A stretch of 64,000 bases of DNA from CBDVBE01 sp964543525 (GCA_964543525.1 CAZIYW010000012.1:1-64000); one strand, 5' to 3'; shown: positions 1-8,817, counted from the first letter of the stretch. The notes: generated by a model from the sequence alone, not told the origin. Numbers and translations: made by a program.

Positions 1-201
1 CTTGCTGCCATTCAAATGGCATTAGAAAATTAGTCTCAAAGGGGTGAGTAGTTACTATTTACTTATATTAAGTAATTTAATTACTTAAACATTTCGCCGT
101 ATTAGAAATTCATACTTTCAAGTATTGTATAATCATGTAATGTATTACTTGAGATTTTGTTACAATAGACAGTCGTTTCAGTTGAGAAAAAGACTTTATT
201 T
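1..201. other. AT-rich intergenic stretch at the window edge
   Basis: No gene is seen in this stretch, which lies downstream of galE on the minus strand. It holds a 9-bp inverted repeat with a 3-base spacer at 68-88 (arms TTAAGTAAT and ATTACTTAA). There is no clear T-run on either side, so it is not called a terminator. Confidence 0.4.
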
Positions 202-1176
202 CTAATGCTTCTTACCCTTATATACTTTCCACGTAGTCTTAATCAAATTCTCAACATCACTATACTTCACCTCCCACCCGAGTACCTCTTTTGCATAGGC
301 AGCAGAGGCGAGTACTACTGCGGTATCTCCGTCACGACGACCAACAACTTCAGCGGGTATAGGCTTACCGGTAATCTCCCGCGCTTTTTCCAGCATCTCC
401 TTTACCGTTACCCCGTGCTCACTGCCGAGATTAACCGTCAGGCTGGTATCATTTTTTGTAATATATTCAAGGGCTTTCACATGGGCGTCGGCAAGATCGG
501 TGACATGGATATAGTCCCGCAGGCCGGTGCCGTCACGGGTGTCATAATCGTCACCGAATATCAGCAGCTTTTCACGCATACCGCAGGCAGCTTCCATGAC
601 GACGGGCAGAAGGTTTTCCGGATTCCGCTCCAATCCGCGTACCCGCCCCTGCGTATCATATCCGGCAGCATTAAAATAGCGCAACGCTGCGAAACGTATT
701 CCCCGCAAACGATCGTACCAGTCAAGGAGTCGCTCGATAGCAAGTTTGGTATGGCCGTAAAAATTTTCCGGTAGCGTCGGGTGTTTTTCGTCAATGGGAG
801 TGTAGTGCGGATGACCGTATACCGATGCGGTTGACGAGAATATCACCCGTTTCAGCCCGTGTGCCGATGCGGCATTAAGGATATTAATTGTGCCGGTAAT
901 ATTATTGACTGCATACTTTTCAGGCTCAACCATTGATTCGCCGGCTGCTTTAAGAGCTGCCAGATGTATCAGGCCGTCATAGCCCTGCTGCATTGTTTCT
1001 GAAAGTAACTTTTTATCAAGAATATCACCTTCAACAAACTCTTCATCATCAAAGATGTTCTCTCGGCACCCGCTGGAGAGGTTATCGTAAACAGCAACCT
1101 CATACCCTTTGTCCAGTAATTCTCGTGCAACGTGGGATCCGATATATCCGGCACCACCGACAACAAGTATCTTCAT
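202..1176 (-). CDS. galE: UDP-glucose 4-epimerase GalE
   Basis: Interconverts UDP-glucose and UDP-galactose in the cytoplasm, supplying galactose for surface polysaccharides and the Leloir pathway. The 324-residue product has the family's usual length. The N-terminus carries the Rossmann NAD-binding motif GGAGYIGS (residues 7-14). The catalytic set of the extended short-chain dehydrogenases is visible: S/T around 114-116 and Y140xxxK144 (YGHTK). The start has a ribosome site (AAGGGA) about 9 bases upstream. A hairpin terminator separates it from the upstream S1 gene, so it is probably transcribed alone. Its substrate specificity (Glc/Gal versus GlcNAc/GalNAc) cannot be told from sequence. Confidence 0.95.
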   Translation of the reverse strand: MKILVVGGAGYIGSHVARELLDKGYEVAVYDNLSSGCRENIFDDEEFVEGDILDKKLLSETMQQGYDGLIHLAALKAAGESMVEPEKYAVNNITGTINILNAASAHGLKRVIFSSTASVYGHPHYTPIDEKHPTLPENFYGHTKLAIERLLDWYDRLRGIRFAALRYFNAAGYDTQGRVRGLERNPENLLPVVMEAACGMREKLLIFGDDYDTRDGTGLRDYIHVTDLADAHVKALEYITKNDTSLTVNLGSEHGVTVKEMLEKAREITGKPIPAEVVGRRDGDTAVVLASAAYAKEVLGWEVKYSDVENLIKTTWKVYKGKKH

Positions 1177-1197
1177 ACAAGTAATCCCTTAAAATTG

Positions 1198-1219
1198 AAA
1201 AAGGAACCTGATGGTTCCC
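1198..1219 (-). terminator. Rho-independent terminator after the S1-domain gene
   Basis: On the minus strand a stem GGAACC / GGTTCC with a 4-base loop is followed directly by five T. It lies between the S1-domain gene and galE, so galE is probably a separate transcription unit. Confidence 0.65.
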
Positions 1220-1340
1220 AATATAAAATAGATGCGATCACCCCGGTGGGTACTTTTTTTTCTTGAACCGACATACAACGGTACTTAGAATTTTTATCCT
1301 TTATTTCTCTCAGCGATCTCTGTGGTCTCCGTGGCGAATC

Positions 1341-2813
1341 TTACTTCTTCTTTTTCATCGCATCCAGAAGCATGGCACCAAACTCACTGGTCGGTTTTCT
1401 TACCGATCCCTTCTTGGTATCTCCGGTTTTACCGGCTGACTTTATCTCAACTTTTTCAAGGCCGCATGAAAGTGATATCCGCTGATTTTCAGTATCTATC
1501 TCTTCAATCTCAACCTCAACCGTACTACCTTTATTGATATCACCTTTTTTATTTTTCCCTATATTATCATTAACCAGCAGGCCGGTGATTTCTTCGTCAA
1601 GGTCGACAAAATAACCATACCTGGTTTTACCGGTAACAGTACCTTTCACTTTGGAGCCAATCGGATATTTATCCGCAACCGCATTCCACGGGTTATCTGC
1701 AATATCTTTCAATGAGCAGGATACGCTTCGTTTCTTTTCATCCACCGCAAGGATATTCACCTTGACTGAATCACCTGTTTTAACCACATCGGACGGATGG
1801 CGTACTTTTCTGCTCCATGACATTTCCGAGAGATGAATCAATCCTTCAATGCCCGGAAGAAGCTGTACAAAAGCGCCAAACTTTGTCAGACGGGTAATGG
1901 TACCGCTAACACTGGTGCCCACAGCCAGCTTCTCCGCAACCGTATCCCAGGGATTTTCACCCACCATGCGTATAGACAGGGATATTTTCGAATTACGCAG
2001 CGGCTCTTTCCGCTCGACACCCAGAACGATACATTCAATCTCCTGGCCCGATTGAAACGACTGTTTAAGGTTCTCCGCCCTGTCCCATGAGACCTCGGAT
2101 ATGTGCACCAGCCCTTCAATATCCCCGAGATTAACAAACACACCGAATCTCGAAACCTTGCTTACTGTGCCCTTAATAACCTTTTTATTCTCGGCGCATT
2201 TCTCGAGTTCATCAAATCTCCTGCTTAACTCCTTTTCAAGAAGTGGCAGGCGGCTGAGTACGATGTTCCGGCCACGACCTTCAACACGGGTTATTACAAA
2301 GGGGAGTACCTGTGACAAAAATTTATTGGGATTATCAACATGCTTCAGATCAATGTGGGAAAAAGGACAAAACGCTTTTCTTCCCATAATGGTAACATTG
2401 AAACCACCTTTATTAATACCTGTCACCTTACCGTCAATGGGTGCCTTTCTCTCCATGGCTTCAATAAGCTCTTTAGTTTTTGCTTTACGGCCGCTGAGTG
2501 TTTTACTCAGGACAATCTCATCATTCTCCGTTGACACAACAAAAGCATCAATTGTATCACCGATCTGGACAGTAACAGTACCGTTAGCATCCATCATCTC
2601 CAGCCTTCTAATCACCGCTTCATTGCGTAAACCGACATCAACAAACACAAATTCTTTGCCGATACTCTGTACCGTTCCCGAAGCCATTTCACCTGTCTGC
2701 AACTCTTTGACCGGTGCCTTCTCAGCTTCATCAATCATTGTCACCAATTGTTCTTCTGGTGTTACCTCAGTGGTTTTTTCATCAAAAAAGCTGTCATAGT
2801 TCTTGTCTTGCAT
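1341..2813 (-). CDS. S1 RNA-binding domain protein (ribosomal protein S1-like)
   Basis: A 490-residue cytoplasmic protein made almost wholly of tandem S1 (OB-fold) domains. About five can be seen, beginning near residues 40, 120, 205, 290 and 375. Repeats 3-5 show the usual G-[ST]-V-x(6)-G-[VA]-F-V core and the [IV]-x-G-L-[IV]-[HN] strand. Domains 1 and 2 are more divergent, as in ribosomal protein S1, where they hold the ribosome-binding part. The N-terminal 35 residues and the lysine-rich C-terminus look disordered. It is shorter than the six-domain S1 of Proteobacteria, so it may be the housekeeping S1 of this lineage or a paralogue. Function is therefore given as RNA binding, probably in translation initiation. 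A terminator follows it. Confidence 0.85.
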   Translation of the reverse strand: MQDKNYDSFFDEKTTEVTPEEQLVTMIDEAEKAPVKELQTGEMASGTVQSIGKEFVFVDVGLRNEAVIRRLEMMDANGTVTVQIGDTIDAFVVSTENDEIVLSKTLSGRKAKTKELIEAMERKAPIDGKVTGINKGGFNVTIMGRKAFCPFSHIDLKHVDNPNKFLSQVLPFVITRVEGRGRNIVLSRLPLLEKELSRRFDELEKCAENKKVIKGTVSKVSRFGVFVNLGDIEGLVHISEVSWDRAENLKQSFQSGQEIECIVLGVERKEPLRNSKISLSIRMVGENPWDTVAEKLAVGTSVSGTITRLTKFGAFVQLLPGIEGLIHLSEMSWSRKVRHPSDVVKTGDSVKVNILAVDEKKRSVSCSLKDIADNPWNAVADKYPIGSKVKGTVTGKTRYGYFVDLDEEITGLLVNDNIGKNKKGDINKGSTVEVEIEEIDTENQRISLSCGLEKVEIKSAGKTGDTKKGSVRKPTSEFGAMLLDAMKKKK

Positions 2814-3038
2814 ATACTGCTCTCCCCGGAATTAAATTCCAATAAAACTGTATTCTCCAATGTAGAATATAAGCAGGTTGCTCGTGAGGCACTTAAAAAT
2901 ATCTTTTTGCCTGACAGTTGGACAACTTCATCGTGGAATTAATTTAAAATACCTACAGGGCACCATTCTTTATTCACCAGAAATACTATCAACACCATTT
3001 TCCAATGGTACACAAAATTCATTTATCCGTGAGTTGGT

Positions 3039-5120
3039 TTACTGCATGGTCTGCACATATGAATTATAGGCATCAATAACCGTGGATTCGAGCACCTCGT
3101 ATGCTTCTTTAATAATGTAAGTCTTTAGCGGTATCTGATTCTTTTTAAAATACTCATACGCCGAGGTTACCTGATTCTGCTCGAGCATATTATAAATCTC
3201 CATAACATCTTTCATCGCTTTATCTTCAGCCTCAGCTTGTTTTCTGTCAAAAGCAGCATAGGGGTCATCATTTACGGGTGACTTCGTAACACCCGGAGAA
3301 TAGGTTGCTGTTGTGTTCGCAGCAACAGCAACATCCGTCTCTGCGACCTGTTGTTGTTTCCATTGTTGCTGTACCTGTTGATAGTGCTCCTGGTGTTGCT
3401 GAGCTTGCCGTTGTTGTTGGGCTAACCGCTCCTGCTCAGCAAGCCTTTGCTGTCTCTGCTGCTCTTGATGTCGCTTTTTAGCCTGAAGAAAGGTATTATA
3501 TGCGGCAGTGACATCAGATTCCATTTTTGTAAAATCCACCTCTGAGATATAATATTTGAGTGGTTTTCGCAAGTTGGTAAATTTTGAATAGGCCTGCTCT
3601 ATCCGATTCTGTCTGAGAAGAGAATAGATATCGTTAACCACCAGCTTCGCTTTTTCACGATTCTTTTCTTCCTTTTGTGATGCAGCCAGCTGTGAATCCT
3701 TTGCCTGCTTCAGCGCTGTTTGAATACCGGCATATTCTTCCCGCGATGCAAATTTTTCCAACATATCCCGCTTTTTGTTGAAAAAGTCATACGCCTTGTC
3801 AAGTTGCTTGTCTTCAAGACAGGTATAGATTTTTAATATAATCTTGCGTATTTTCTCCTGATATTTTGCTCTTCTTCGCTCTTCCCTTTTTCGCTCTGCA
3901 ATTTCTTCTCTATGGGTCCGTTCATATTCAAGCTGTACCAGCCGTGCCTGCTCAGCCTGATAGGCCTTGACACTGTCCATTTTGGCCTGTAATCGGGTAT
4001 TTACATCGGTAAAGGAAAATCCGTTCTCACCTGATGTTGACGATAGTGCCAGCAGCTCTTCGTTGACCGTTTGGTCAACTTTGGTGGAGCGCTGATAGCC
4101 GTCTGGCAGCTCCATGATAGCTTTATTTACCATGGCTATCTTTTCATTCGCCACGCCGCTTTTTCGCAGTACATTGTCAAGATAGTCAATAGCGGCATCC
4201 GTCCGCCTTGCATGTATCAACTCCAGATTTACCACTACCAGAGAATCCTCAATTCTGGTCACCTCCCCGCCCAACGCTTGCGTTTCTCTAATAAACCGGC
4301 TGTATTTTGCATAGGGGAGATGGTTGCGTACCTCCTTTATTCTTCCCTGGAGAAATTTGATGCTTCTTCTGGCATGCGACAGATTGTTTCGTCGTATTAA
4401 TACCTTGATCTCACTGAGATAGGTGTCAATATTGGCAACCATATCGTCAGCTTCCTGCTTAGCCCGAATCCGTCGCTCAAAATTTTCATACTTGGCATCG
4501 GATATCATTAAATATTTGCGATTCTTCCGTATATACTCGAATTCTTTCATTGCCTTATCATAATTAAGCGCAACAAGTGCTTTTTCAAGGGAATAGGATG
4601 TTTCTCGTGAGATATTTCTGTTACGGTCTTCAATAAGCCAGGCAAGCTCATCCGCTTTCCGCGGATTTACTTTCTGCATCCGCGCATGGATTGCTATAAG
4701 ATTGACAAAGTTGGGACGCCTTTTACCGACTTCAACATTAAATTTATCGCAGAGGATATTGGTCTCCTTCTGCATTCTATACATCTTCTTAAGCATGATC
4801 TCTTCTTCTTCGAGATAGATCTGATGCTCAAGCTCTCCGACACGCCAGAACACATACCGCCGGTTGGGATCCCCCCGGGCCATGCGTTTAAGCTTATTTG
4901 CCACACTTCTCGCATGATTAATTGCCAGCATCTGACGTTCCTCACTCCCATATTCCGCTGCGGCGACAAAACCATAATAAGCATTCTGCACCATGGTATC
5001 TATATATTCCTGACTCAGATACGGTTTATCACCTTCAGCCCTGATATGGGAAAACTGCGGCAGGCAGAAGAGTGTGGTAAACAGAAAAAGAAAATACCGT
5101 CGAATTATTGTTGAAAACAT
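3039..5120 (-). CDS. Exported coiled-coil protein with three C-terminal repeats, function unknown
   Basis: I do not recognise a named family. The 693-residue protein starts with a signal peptide (residues 1-28, cleavage probably after a RAEG-like stretch) and is mostly charged helix. A Q-rich, low-complexity segment lies near residues 550-600. The C-terminal half contains three diverged copies of a unit of about 55 residues. Each reads roughly [VI]xxIYxxLxxxxxxxAYxxFxxxxxxLxxY, and the better copies end xxAYNxxxQ. The copies begin near residues 420, 500 and 630. The shape suggests a periplasmic structural or scaffold protein, but no enzymatic motif is seen. It is flanked by noncoding gaps of 225 and 100 bases, so it is probably monocistronic. 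Confidence 0.75.
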   Translation of the reverse strand: MFSTIIRRYFLFLFTTLFCLPQFSHIRAEGDKPYLSQEYIDTMVQNAYYGFVAAAEYGSEERQMLAINHARSVANKLKRMARGDPNRRYVFWRVGELEHQIYLEEEEIMLKKMYRMQKETNILCDKFNVEVGKRRPNFVNLIAIHARMQKVNPRKADELAWLIEDRNRNISRETSYSLEKALVALNYDKAMKEFEYIRKNRKYLMISDAKYENFERRIRAKQEADDMVANIDTYLSEIKVLIRRNNLSHARRSIKFLQGRIKEVRNHLPYAKYSRFIRETQALGGEVTRIEDSLVVVNLELIHARRTDAAIDYLDNVLRKSGVANEKIAMVNKAIMELPDGYQRSTKVDQTVNEELLALSSTSGENGFSFTDVNTRLQAKMDSVKAYQAEQARLVQLEYERTHREEIAERKREERRRAKYQEKIRKIILKIYTCLEDKQLDKAYDFFNKKRDMLEKFASREEYAGIQTALKQAKDSQLAASQKEEKNREKAKLVVNDIYSLLRQNRIEQAYSKFTNLRKPLKYYISEVDFTKMESDVTAAYNTFLQAKKRHQEQQRQQRLAEQERLAQQQRQAQQHQEHYQQVQQQWKQQQVAETDVAVAANTTATYSPGVTKSPVNDDPYAAFDRKQAEAEDKAMKDVMEIYNMLEQNQVTSAYEYFKKNQIPLKTYIIKEAYEVLESTVIDAYNSYVQTMQ

Positions 5121-5221
5121 ACCGCTATCAGCTCTGAAAAAAACGCTGGAAAAATCCGCCCTCTCACAGTCGAATTATATTAATTATACTATAAATCTCT
5201 ACAATAAACAATAGCACATCT

Positions 5222-6001
5222 CTAAATCAGGTCGAGAATGCTAAAATCAGCAGGCTGCTCCATGAGAAGAATTATTTCAGGTTTATCCCCTTCTCCGGCC
5301 CATGAGAGTGTCAATGATGTGGCCAGCAAAGTTTTATCATTTATGATGATGGTATTATCCTTAATCTCAGACATGGTCTCAATATCATCCATACCTGCAA
5401 TTTCGTTGCCCTGTTTCAATAAAATCCGCACTCCGTCGTGAGGTCGCAATTCCGCTAAGAAAGCAGCGTTTACATTGATGCCGCCGATAGCATATAATGG
5501 GACATCCGCACAGGTAAAGGGTATTTTTGCCTGCAGAGCAAGCACCTCAGTACCTTTCACGTTGTCGTCAATGAATGTTGCTGCCTTGTCGGGCAGCATG
5601 CTCTTTCCCGTTGCTTTATTCCCTGCGCTTGCAGGGAAATGGCCGGATGATAAAATCCTGTATTTCTTATCAGTAACTTCCAGAAAGTCAAAACCCATAG
5701 CACGGATATACTTGCCCGCAATATCCGTAACTTCCTGAGCGGAATAGTCCTGTTCAACAATAAGCTTCATTGCAAAATCACGATCATCCGCAACAATAGA
5801 ACAAAATCCGGAAAGTTGAGAAAGAAGCTGCTCGGAAAGATTATCCACATGTTTGGTAACCGCGTTGGCTGAAACGATCAACTCCTTTAAAGCATAATCC
5901 CGATTGAGCGGAGCAATCTTTCTGTTTACTGCAAATAAAAGTATTCCCGCAGTAATGCACCCCACAGCCAACGCTATTAATGCAGTAATGAGAATTCTCA
6001 T
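5222..6001 (-). CDS. Membrane-anchored sensor-like protein without an output domain
   Basis: A 259-residue product with one N-terminal membrane helix (about residues 4-25) and then an extracytoplasmic region. The helical start, a middle part (about 95-185) with alternating strands, and the spacing from the membrane resemble a Cache-type sensor domain of a chemoreceptor or histidine kinase. That is an inference from overall shape. There is no second membrane helix, HAMP, kinase, cyclase or methyl-accepting domain before the stop at 5222, and the 100 bases downstream do not continue one. It may be a stand-alone sensor, a partner of another protein, or the remnant of a longer receptor. Confidence 0.6.
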   Translation of the reverse strand: MRILITALIALAVGCITAGILLFAVNRKIAPLNRDYALKELIVSANAVTKHVDNLSEQLLSQLSGFCSIVADDRDFAMKLIVEQDYSAQEVTDIAGKYIRAMGFDFLEVTDKKYRILSSGHFPASAGNKATGKSMLPDKAATFIDDNVKGTEVLALQAKIPFTCADVPLYAIGGINVNAAFLAELRPHDGVRILLKQGNEIAGMDDIETMSEIKDNTIIINDKTLLATSLTLSWAGEGDKPEIILLMEQPADFSILDLI

Positions 6002-6317
6002 GAAACGATATTTTACCCGGATTATTAAACTATAATGCCTGTAACTATTACATTTAATATATGATAAATATAGCTAATTTTCAGATAATATATCCAGCAC
6101 AGATAGGTAAAAAAAATAAAATTTATCCCTGTTTACTGAAATATGGTTTTTATCTCTCTTTTATACTTCTCGATAAGGAATAAAAAAAACCGCAAAAACT
6201 TTCCTTTTACATTTCCATAAATATATTTTATGCGCTCATTTTTTTTCTGGACAATAAAGACTATTTGGAGATATAATATACTGAATTAATTTTAGTTGCT
6301 TTTAAGGAGACCGGTTT
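6002..6317. other. Divergent AT-rich intergenic region
   Basis: This 316-base stretch separates the minus-strand sensor-like gene from the plus-strand zinc-ribbon gene. It holds the promoter of the latter (listed separately). Upstream sequence for the leftward gene is AT-rich with no clear motif. Confidence 0.4.
6248..6277 (+). promoter_or_regulatory. Sigma-70-type promoter of the small zinc-ribbon gene
   Basis: TGGACA (6248-6253) and a perfect TATAAT (6272-6277) are 18 bases apart. They lie about 40 bases upstream of the start codon at 6318. The ribosome site AAGGAGA is at 6304-6310. Confidence 0.6.
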
Positions 6318-6497
6318 ATGAATACTAAGAAAGGCTCAAAAAACGCAATTGACAACCGTGGAGAGACAACGGTTATGACGTGCGCCACCTGCGGCAAGGA
6401 CAGAAAACCGTTCCGCCTTGTCGGTAACGGTAAATCCCGCATGGCTTATGAGTGCGGCTGCGGAGTGCTCAACAGAATTGGTGAAAAGTTAATGTAA
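6318..6497 (+). CDS. Small zinc-ribbon protein (59 residues), function unknown
   Basis: A short gene encoding 59 residues with four cysteines arranged CxxC at residues 22-25 and CxC at 46-48, the pattern of a treble-clef or zinc-ribbon knuckle. The protein is basic between them (KDRKPFR, GNGKSR). A strong ribosome site (AAGGAGA, 7 bases before the ATG), a near-consensus promoter and a perfect rho-independent terminator bracket it, so it is very likely a real monocistronic gene. Small zinc-ribbon proteins of this size commonly bind nucleic acid, but I do not recognise a named family and give no function. Confidence 0.75.
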   Translation: MNTKKGSKNAIDNRGETTVMTCATCGKDRKPFRLVGNGKSRMAYECGCGVLNRIGEKLM

Positions 6498-6532
6498 TCT
6501 TTTACTGTACAGCTTTATCACCAGCATCTTAG

Positions 6533-6563
6533 GGAAATAATCAGGGATTATTTCCTTTTTTTT
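6533..6563 (+). terminator. Rho-independent terminator of the zinc-ribbon gene
   Basis: A perfect 9-bp stem (GGAAATAAT / ATTATTTCC) with a 5-base loop is followed directly by eight T. It begins 36 bases after the zinc-ribbon stop codon. Confidence 0.9.
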
Positions 6564-6640
6564 ATCTCAGCGATTACAAAATATAGCCATTACAATACAA
6601 GAAACAATCAAGATTCCCCCCTTCAATACCAACAAGCATT

Positions 6641-6753
6641 TTGTTCACTTTTTTCTTTACGTTAAATTTCTATATCATCTATGTAATTACCGTAAAATTC
6701 TTTAAAAAACAGTAAAAACAGGCATGTTTTAATATTGGTTTGTTCACTTTTTT
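6641..6753 (+). repeat. Pair of 14-bp direct repeats upstream of the TIGR02147 gene
   Basis: TTGTTCACTTTTTT occurs at 6641-6654 and again, identically, at 6740-6753, with start points 99 bases apart. The second copy ends 37 bases before the likely start codon of the regulator. They could be binding sites for that regulator, but no experiment or family knowledge supports this. Confidence 0.5.
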
Positions 6754-6790
6754 ACTGCTTCGCTGTCTTATTTTATTATATTACATCGCT

Positions 6791-7633
6791 ATGGGAATGG
6801 CTGACATCTATAATTACCTTAATTACCGAATCTATCTTCGTGATGCGCAGGAGCACCTGAAATCACGCAGTCCCTCATTTACTGTCAGGTATATCGCCAC
6901 CAAAGTCGGCTATAAATCTCCCGGCCATATTACCTGGATCCTCCAGGGAAAACGGAATCTACCAAAAAAAAAGATACCACAATTCGCCCGGGTTTTTAAA
7001 CTGAATAAAAAAGAGACCCACTATTTTGAGGTAATGGTACTCTATACTGATGCTAAAAAACATTTTGACAAAAAGTACCATTTTGAGAAACTGGTTTCCC
7101 TTCAGAAATCTGAAAACCGAATTGTTGGAAAAGATAAACTGGCTTACTGGGATGCCTGGTACCATTCCGCGATACGTGAACTGGTTGCCCTGCACCGGAT
7201 CTCTGACGATTATAAGAGAGTAGCAAAAATGCTCATTCCCCGGATAACACCTTCAGAAGCGGAAAAATCGTTGAAACTTCTTTCCCGCATCGGTTTTATC
7301 AAAAAAGATGAGAGAGGATACTATCACCGTGTCGATAAAGTGGTTACTACCGGAGAAAAGTGGCAGTCACTGGCTATCCGCCAATATCAGCTTAATACAC
7401 TTGATCTGGCAAAAAAAGGGCTGGAGACACTACCCAAGGAAGAACGTGATATTTCAACCGTCACAGTCAGTATCTCTGAAAAACGATTCAGAGAAATCCG
7501 TAAACGCCTCAGGGAATTCAGACAGGAGATAATCACCCCGGCACGTACCGATAATAATCCAGAGCGGATCTACCATCTCGGATTGCAGCTCTTTCCCCTT
7601 TCAGAACCTTCGAAAGGAGAAAGTCATGCATAA
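6791..7633 (+). CDS. TIGR02147-family (DUF4423) regulator-like protein
   Basis: Matches the TIGR02147 family, a set of paralogues first defined in Fibrobacter succinogenes and typical of Fibrobacterota. The diagnostic start is DIYNYLNYRIYLRD, followed by a helix-turn-helix-like part (about residues 25-70) with a KVGYKSPGHITWILQGKRN-like core. A middle FxxLVxLxK region and a winged-helix-like tail follow. The usual family start points to ATG 6791 or 6797 rather than the longer frame from 6740, whose extra residues would be an unrelated hydrophobic stretch. No good ribosome site is seen. Nine consecutive A (6964-6972) lie inside the gene. It overlaps the next gene by 8 bases, so the two are probably co-transcribed. 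The role is probably transcription control, but this is not established for the family. Confidence 0.85.
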   Translation: MGMADIYNYLNYRIYLRDAQEHLKSRSPSFTVRYIATKVGYKSPGHITWILQGKRNLPKKKIPQFARVFKLNKKETHYFEVMVLYTDAKKHFDKKYHFEKLVSLQKSENRIVGKDKLAYWDAWYHSAIRELVALHRISDDYKRVAKMLIPRITPSEAEKSLKLLSRIGFIKKDERGYYHRVDKVVTTGEKWQSLAIRQYQLNTLDLAKKGLETLPKEERDISTVTVSISEKRFREIRKRLREFRQEIITPARTDNNPERIYHLGLQLFPLSEPSKGESHA

Positions 7634-8424
7634 GCTGCTGATAGTTATAATAGGAACAGGACTTTTTCTCGCAGGATTGCAGTGCAGCTCTCAACTCGCT
7701 GATGACGGTGGCGGCGCAACCGAGACAACAAACGGTATTGCCCTCACTGCCGGTGGGGACCCGGTAACCAACGCCACGGTCATATTAATTGATGCGGAAA
7801 ACTGGCTTGAAAAGAGCAGTAGCAATACCAGCGTTATATATGCGGAAACAAGTACCGATAAAAACGGGGCTTTCTCCTTTAATAAAATCCCTACCACACG
7901 CTGCAACCTTATAATCGAGACAGCCAAAGAACGAAATCTCGGGTAACTCGCAGGTAATACCGGAAAGCGGTGATGAGGATGTCTTTGCTGAAGCAATAAA
8001 AGAAACCGGTGCCTATAAAAAGAGAAGTCTCCAGGTACTCTATACACTGGACACGACAATCACTCACCCTTTTATTATTGCAGGATGTAATTTTTTCAGA
8101 AATTTTAATCTTTCATTGCTGGATTCTCTTCAGATCGTTACAAAAGGAACAGCATCCACGAGGCTCAGGATTGAACTGCGACGAGATACGCAGGTAACCG
8201 CTATGGGTGTCTATATGATGCCGGTTGGCAGCACCTGGACTCAGGAGATTGTGCACCCAGATGACTTTATCGTTACTTCGGATGACAGCTCAATTGTAAC
8301 CTGGGATGAATTTAGCATAGCGGTTAACAGAATAAACATTGTTGCAGAAGATACAACAGGCAGCGAGTTCTGGCTCGATGAGATCAGGTTATATGGTGTA
8401 GTGATTTTAGACTTATTACAGTAA
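7626..8424 (+). pseudogene. Frameshifted lipoprotein gene paired with the TIGR02147 regulator
   Basis: The first frame (7626-7946) encodes a lipoprotein signal peptide (lipobox LAGLQC, Cys at about 20). A carboxypeptidase-regulatory-like beta domain follows (NGIALTAGGDPVTNATVIL..., with a GAFSFNKIP strand). It then meets a stop at 7944-7946. The +1 frame stays open from about 7915 to 8424 and encodes a beta-rich domain ending EFWLDEIRLYG, as in carbohydrate-binding-like exported proteins. Merged, the product would be about 265 residues. The shift must lie between 7915 (stop in the second frame just before) and 7946. No slippery heptamer for -1 shifting is present and the change needed is +1, so a disabling mutation or a sequencing error is more likely than programmed shifting. 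Confidence 0.7.
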
Positions 8425-8583
8425 AAAAAACATCATCAAAGACACTTTGAAAAATACTTCTCTGTGTCTAACTCTGAAAATTAAAGATTTACCCCAAAAA
8501 TAAGCAGGTAAACGTGCGCAAAATTGATTATTCTGCCATATTAGAAAAATTTTTATCTATATTAACTTATACAGGAGGGACCT

Positions 8584-8817
8584 ATGCAGGTCACTTTTAA
8601 AATCCTCAGGGGGGATGCGCCCAAATGGCGAAGGGTGATGAAACGGCTCGATTATTCAAGTATGCTTCGGGAGGTTAAAGAACACGCTCACATAACATCT
8701 AAAAACATTGATGTCGGATATGATGACTCTGCTAACGTTGGTGTTATTTTTGCCGACAATGAAGTAGCAGGAACCTTCTCAATTAGTCGTGATGTAAATC
8801 ATTCACCTGCGCTGTAA
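8584..8817 (+). CDS. Small protein of 77 residues, function unknown
   Basis: A 77-residue cytoplasmic protein with no signal peptide, membrane helix or recognised motif. It is supported by a strong ribosome site (AGGAGGGA, 8573-8580) placed 3 bases before the ATG and by its isolated position between two noncoding gaps. The N-terminal half is basic and helical (KWRRVMKRLDY) and the C-terminal half looks like a small beta sheet. No neighbour suggests a function. Confidence 0.55.
   Translation: MQVTFKILRGDAPKWRRVMKRLDYSSMLREVKEHAHITSKNIDVGYDDSANVGVIFADNEVAGTFSISRDVNHSPAL

Noticed and set aside
68..88. Inverted repeat near the window start as a terminator
   Set aside because: AT-only stem without a T-run.
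205..774. Open frame of 189 codons opposite galE
   Set aside because: Shadow of galE; galE has all family motifs and a proper start, and this frame has none.
2101..2799. 232-codon frame opposite the S1-domain gene
   Set aside because: Ser/Thr/Leu-rich shadow of the S1 repeats.
7915..7946. Programmed ribosomal frameshift in the lipoprotein gene
   Set aside because: A +1 change is needed and there is no slippery heptamer, stop-codon +1 site of the prfB kind, or downstream structure.
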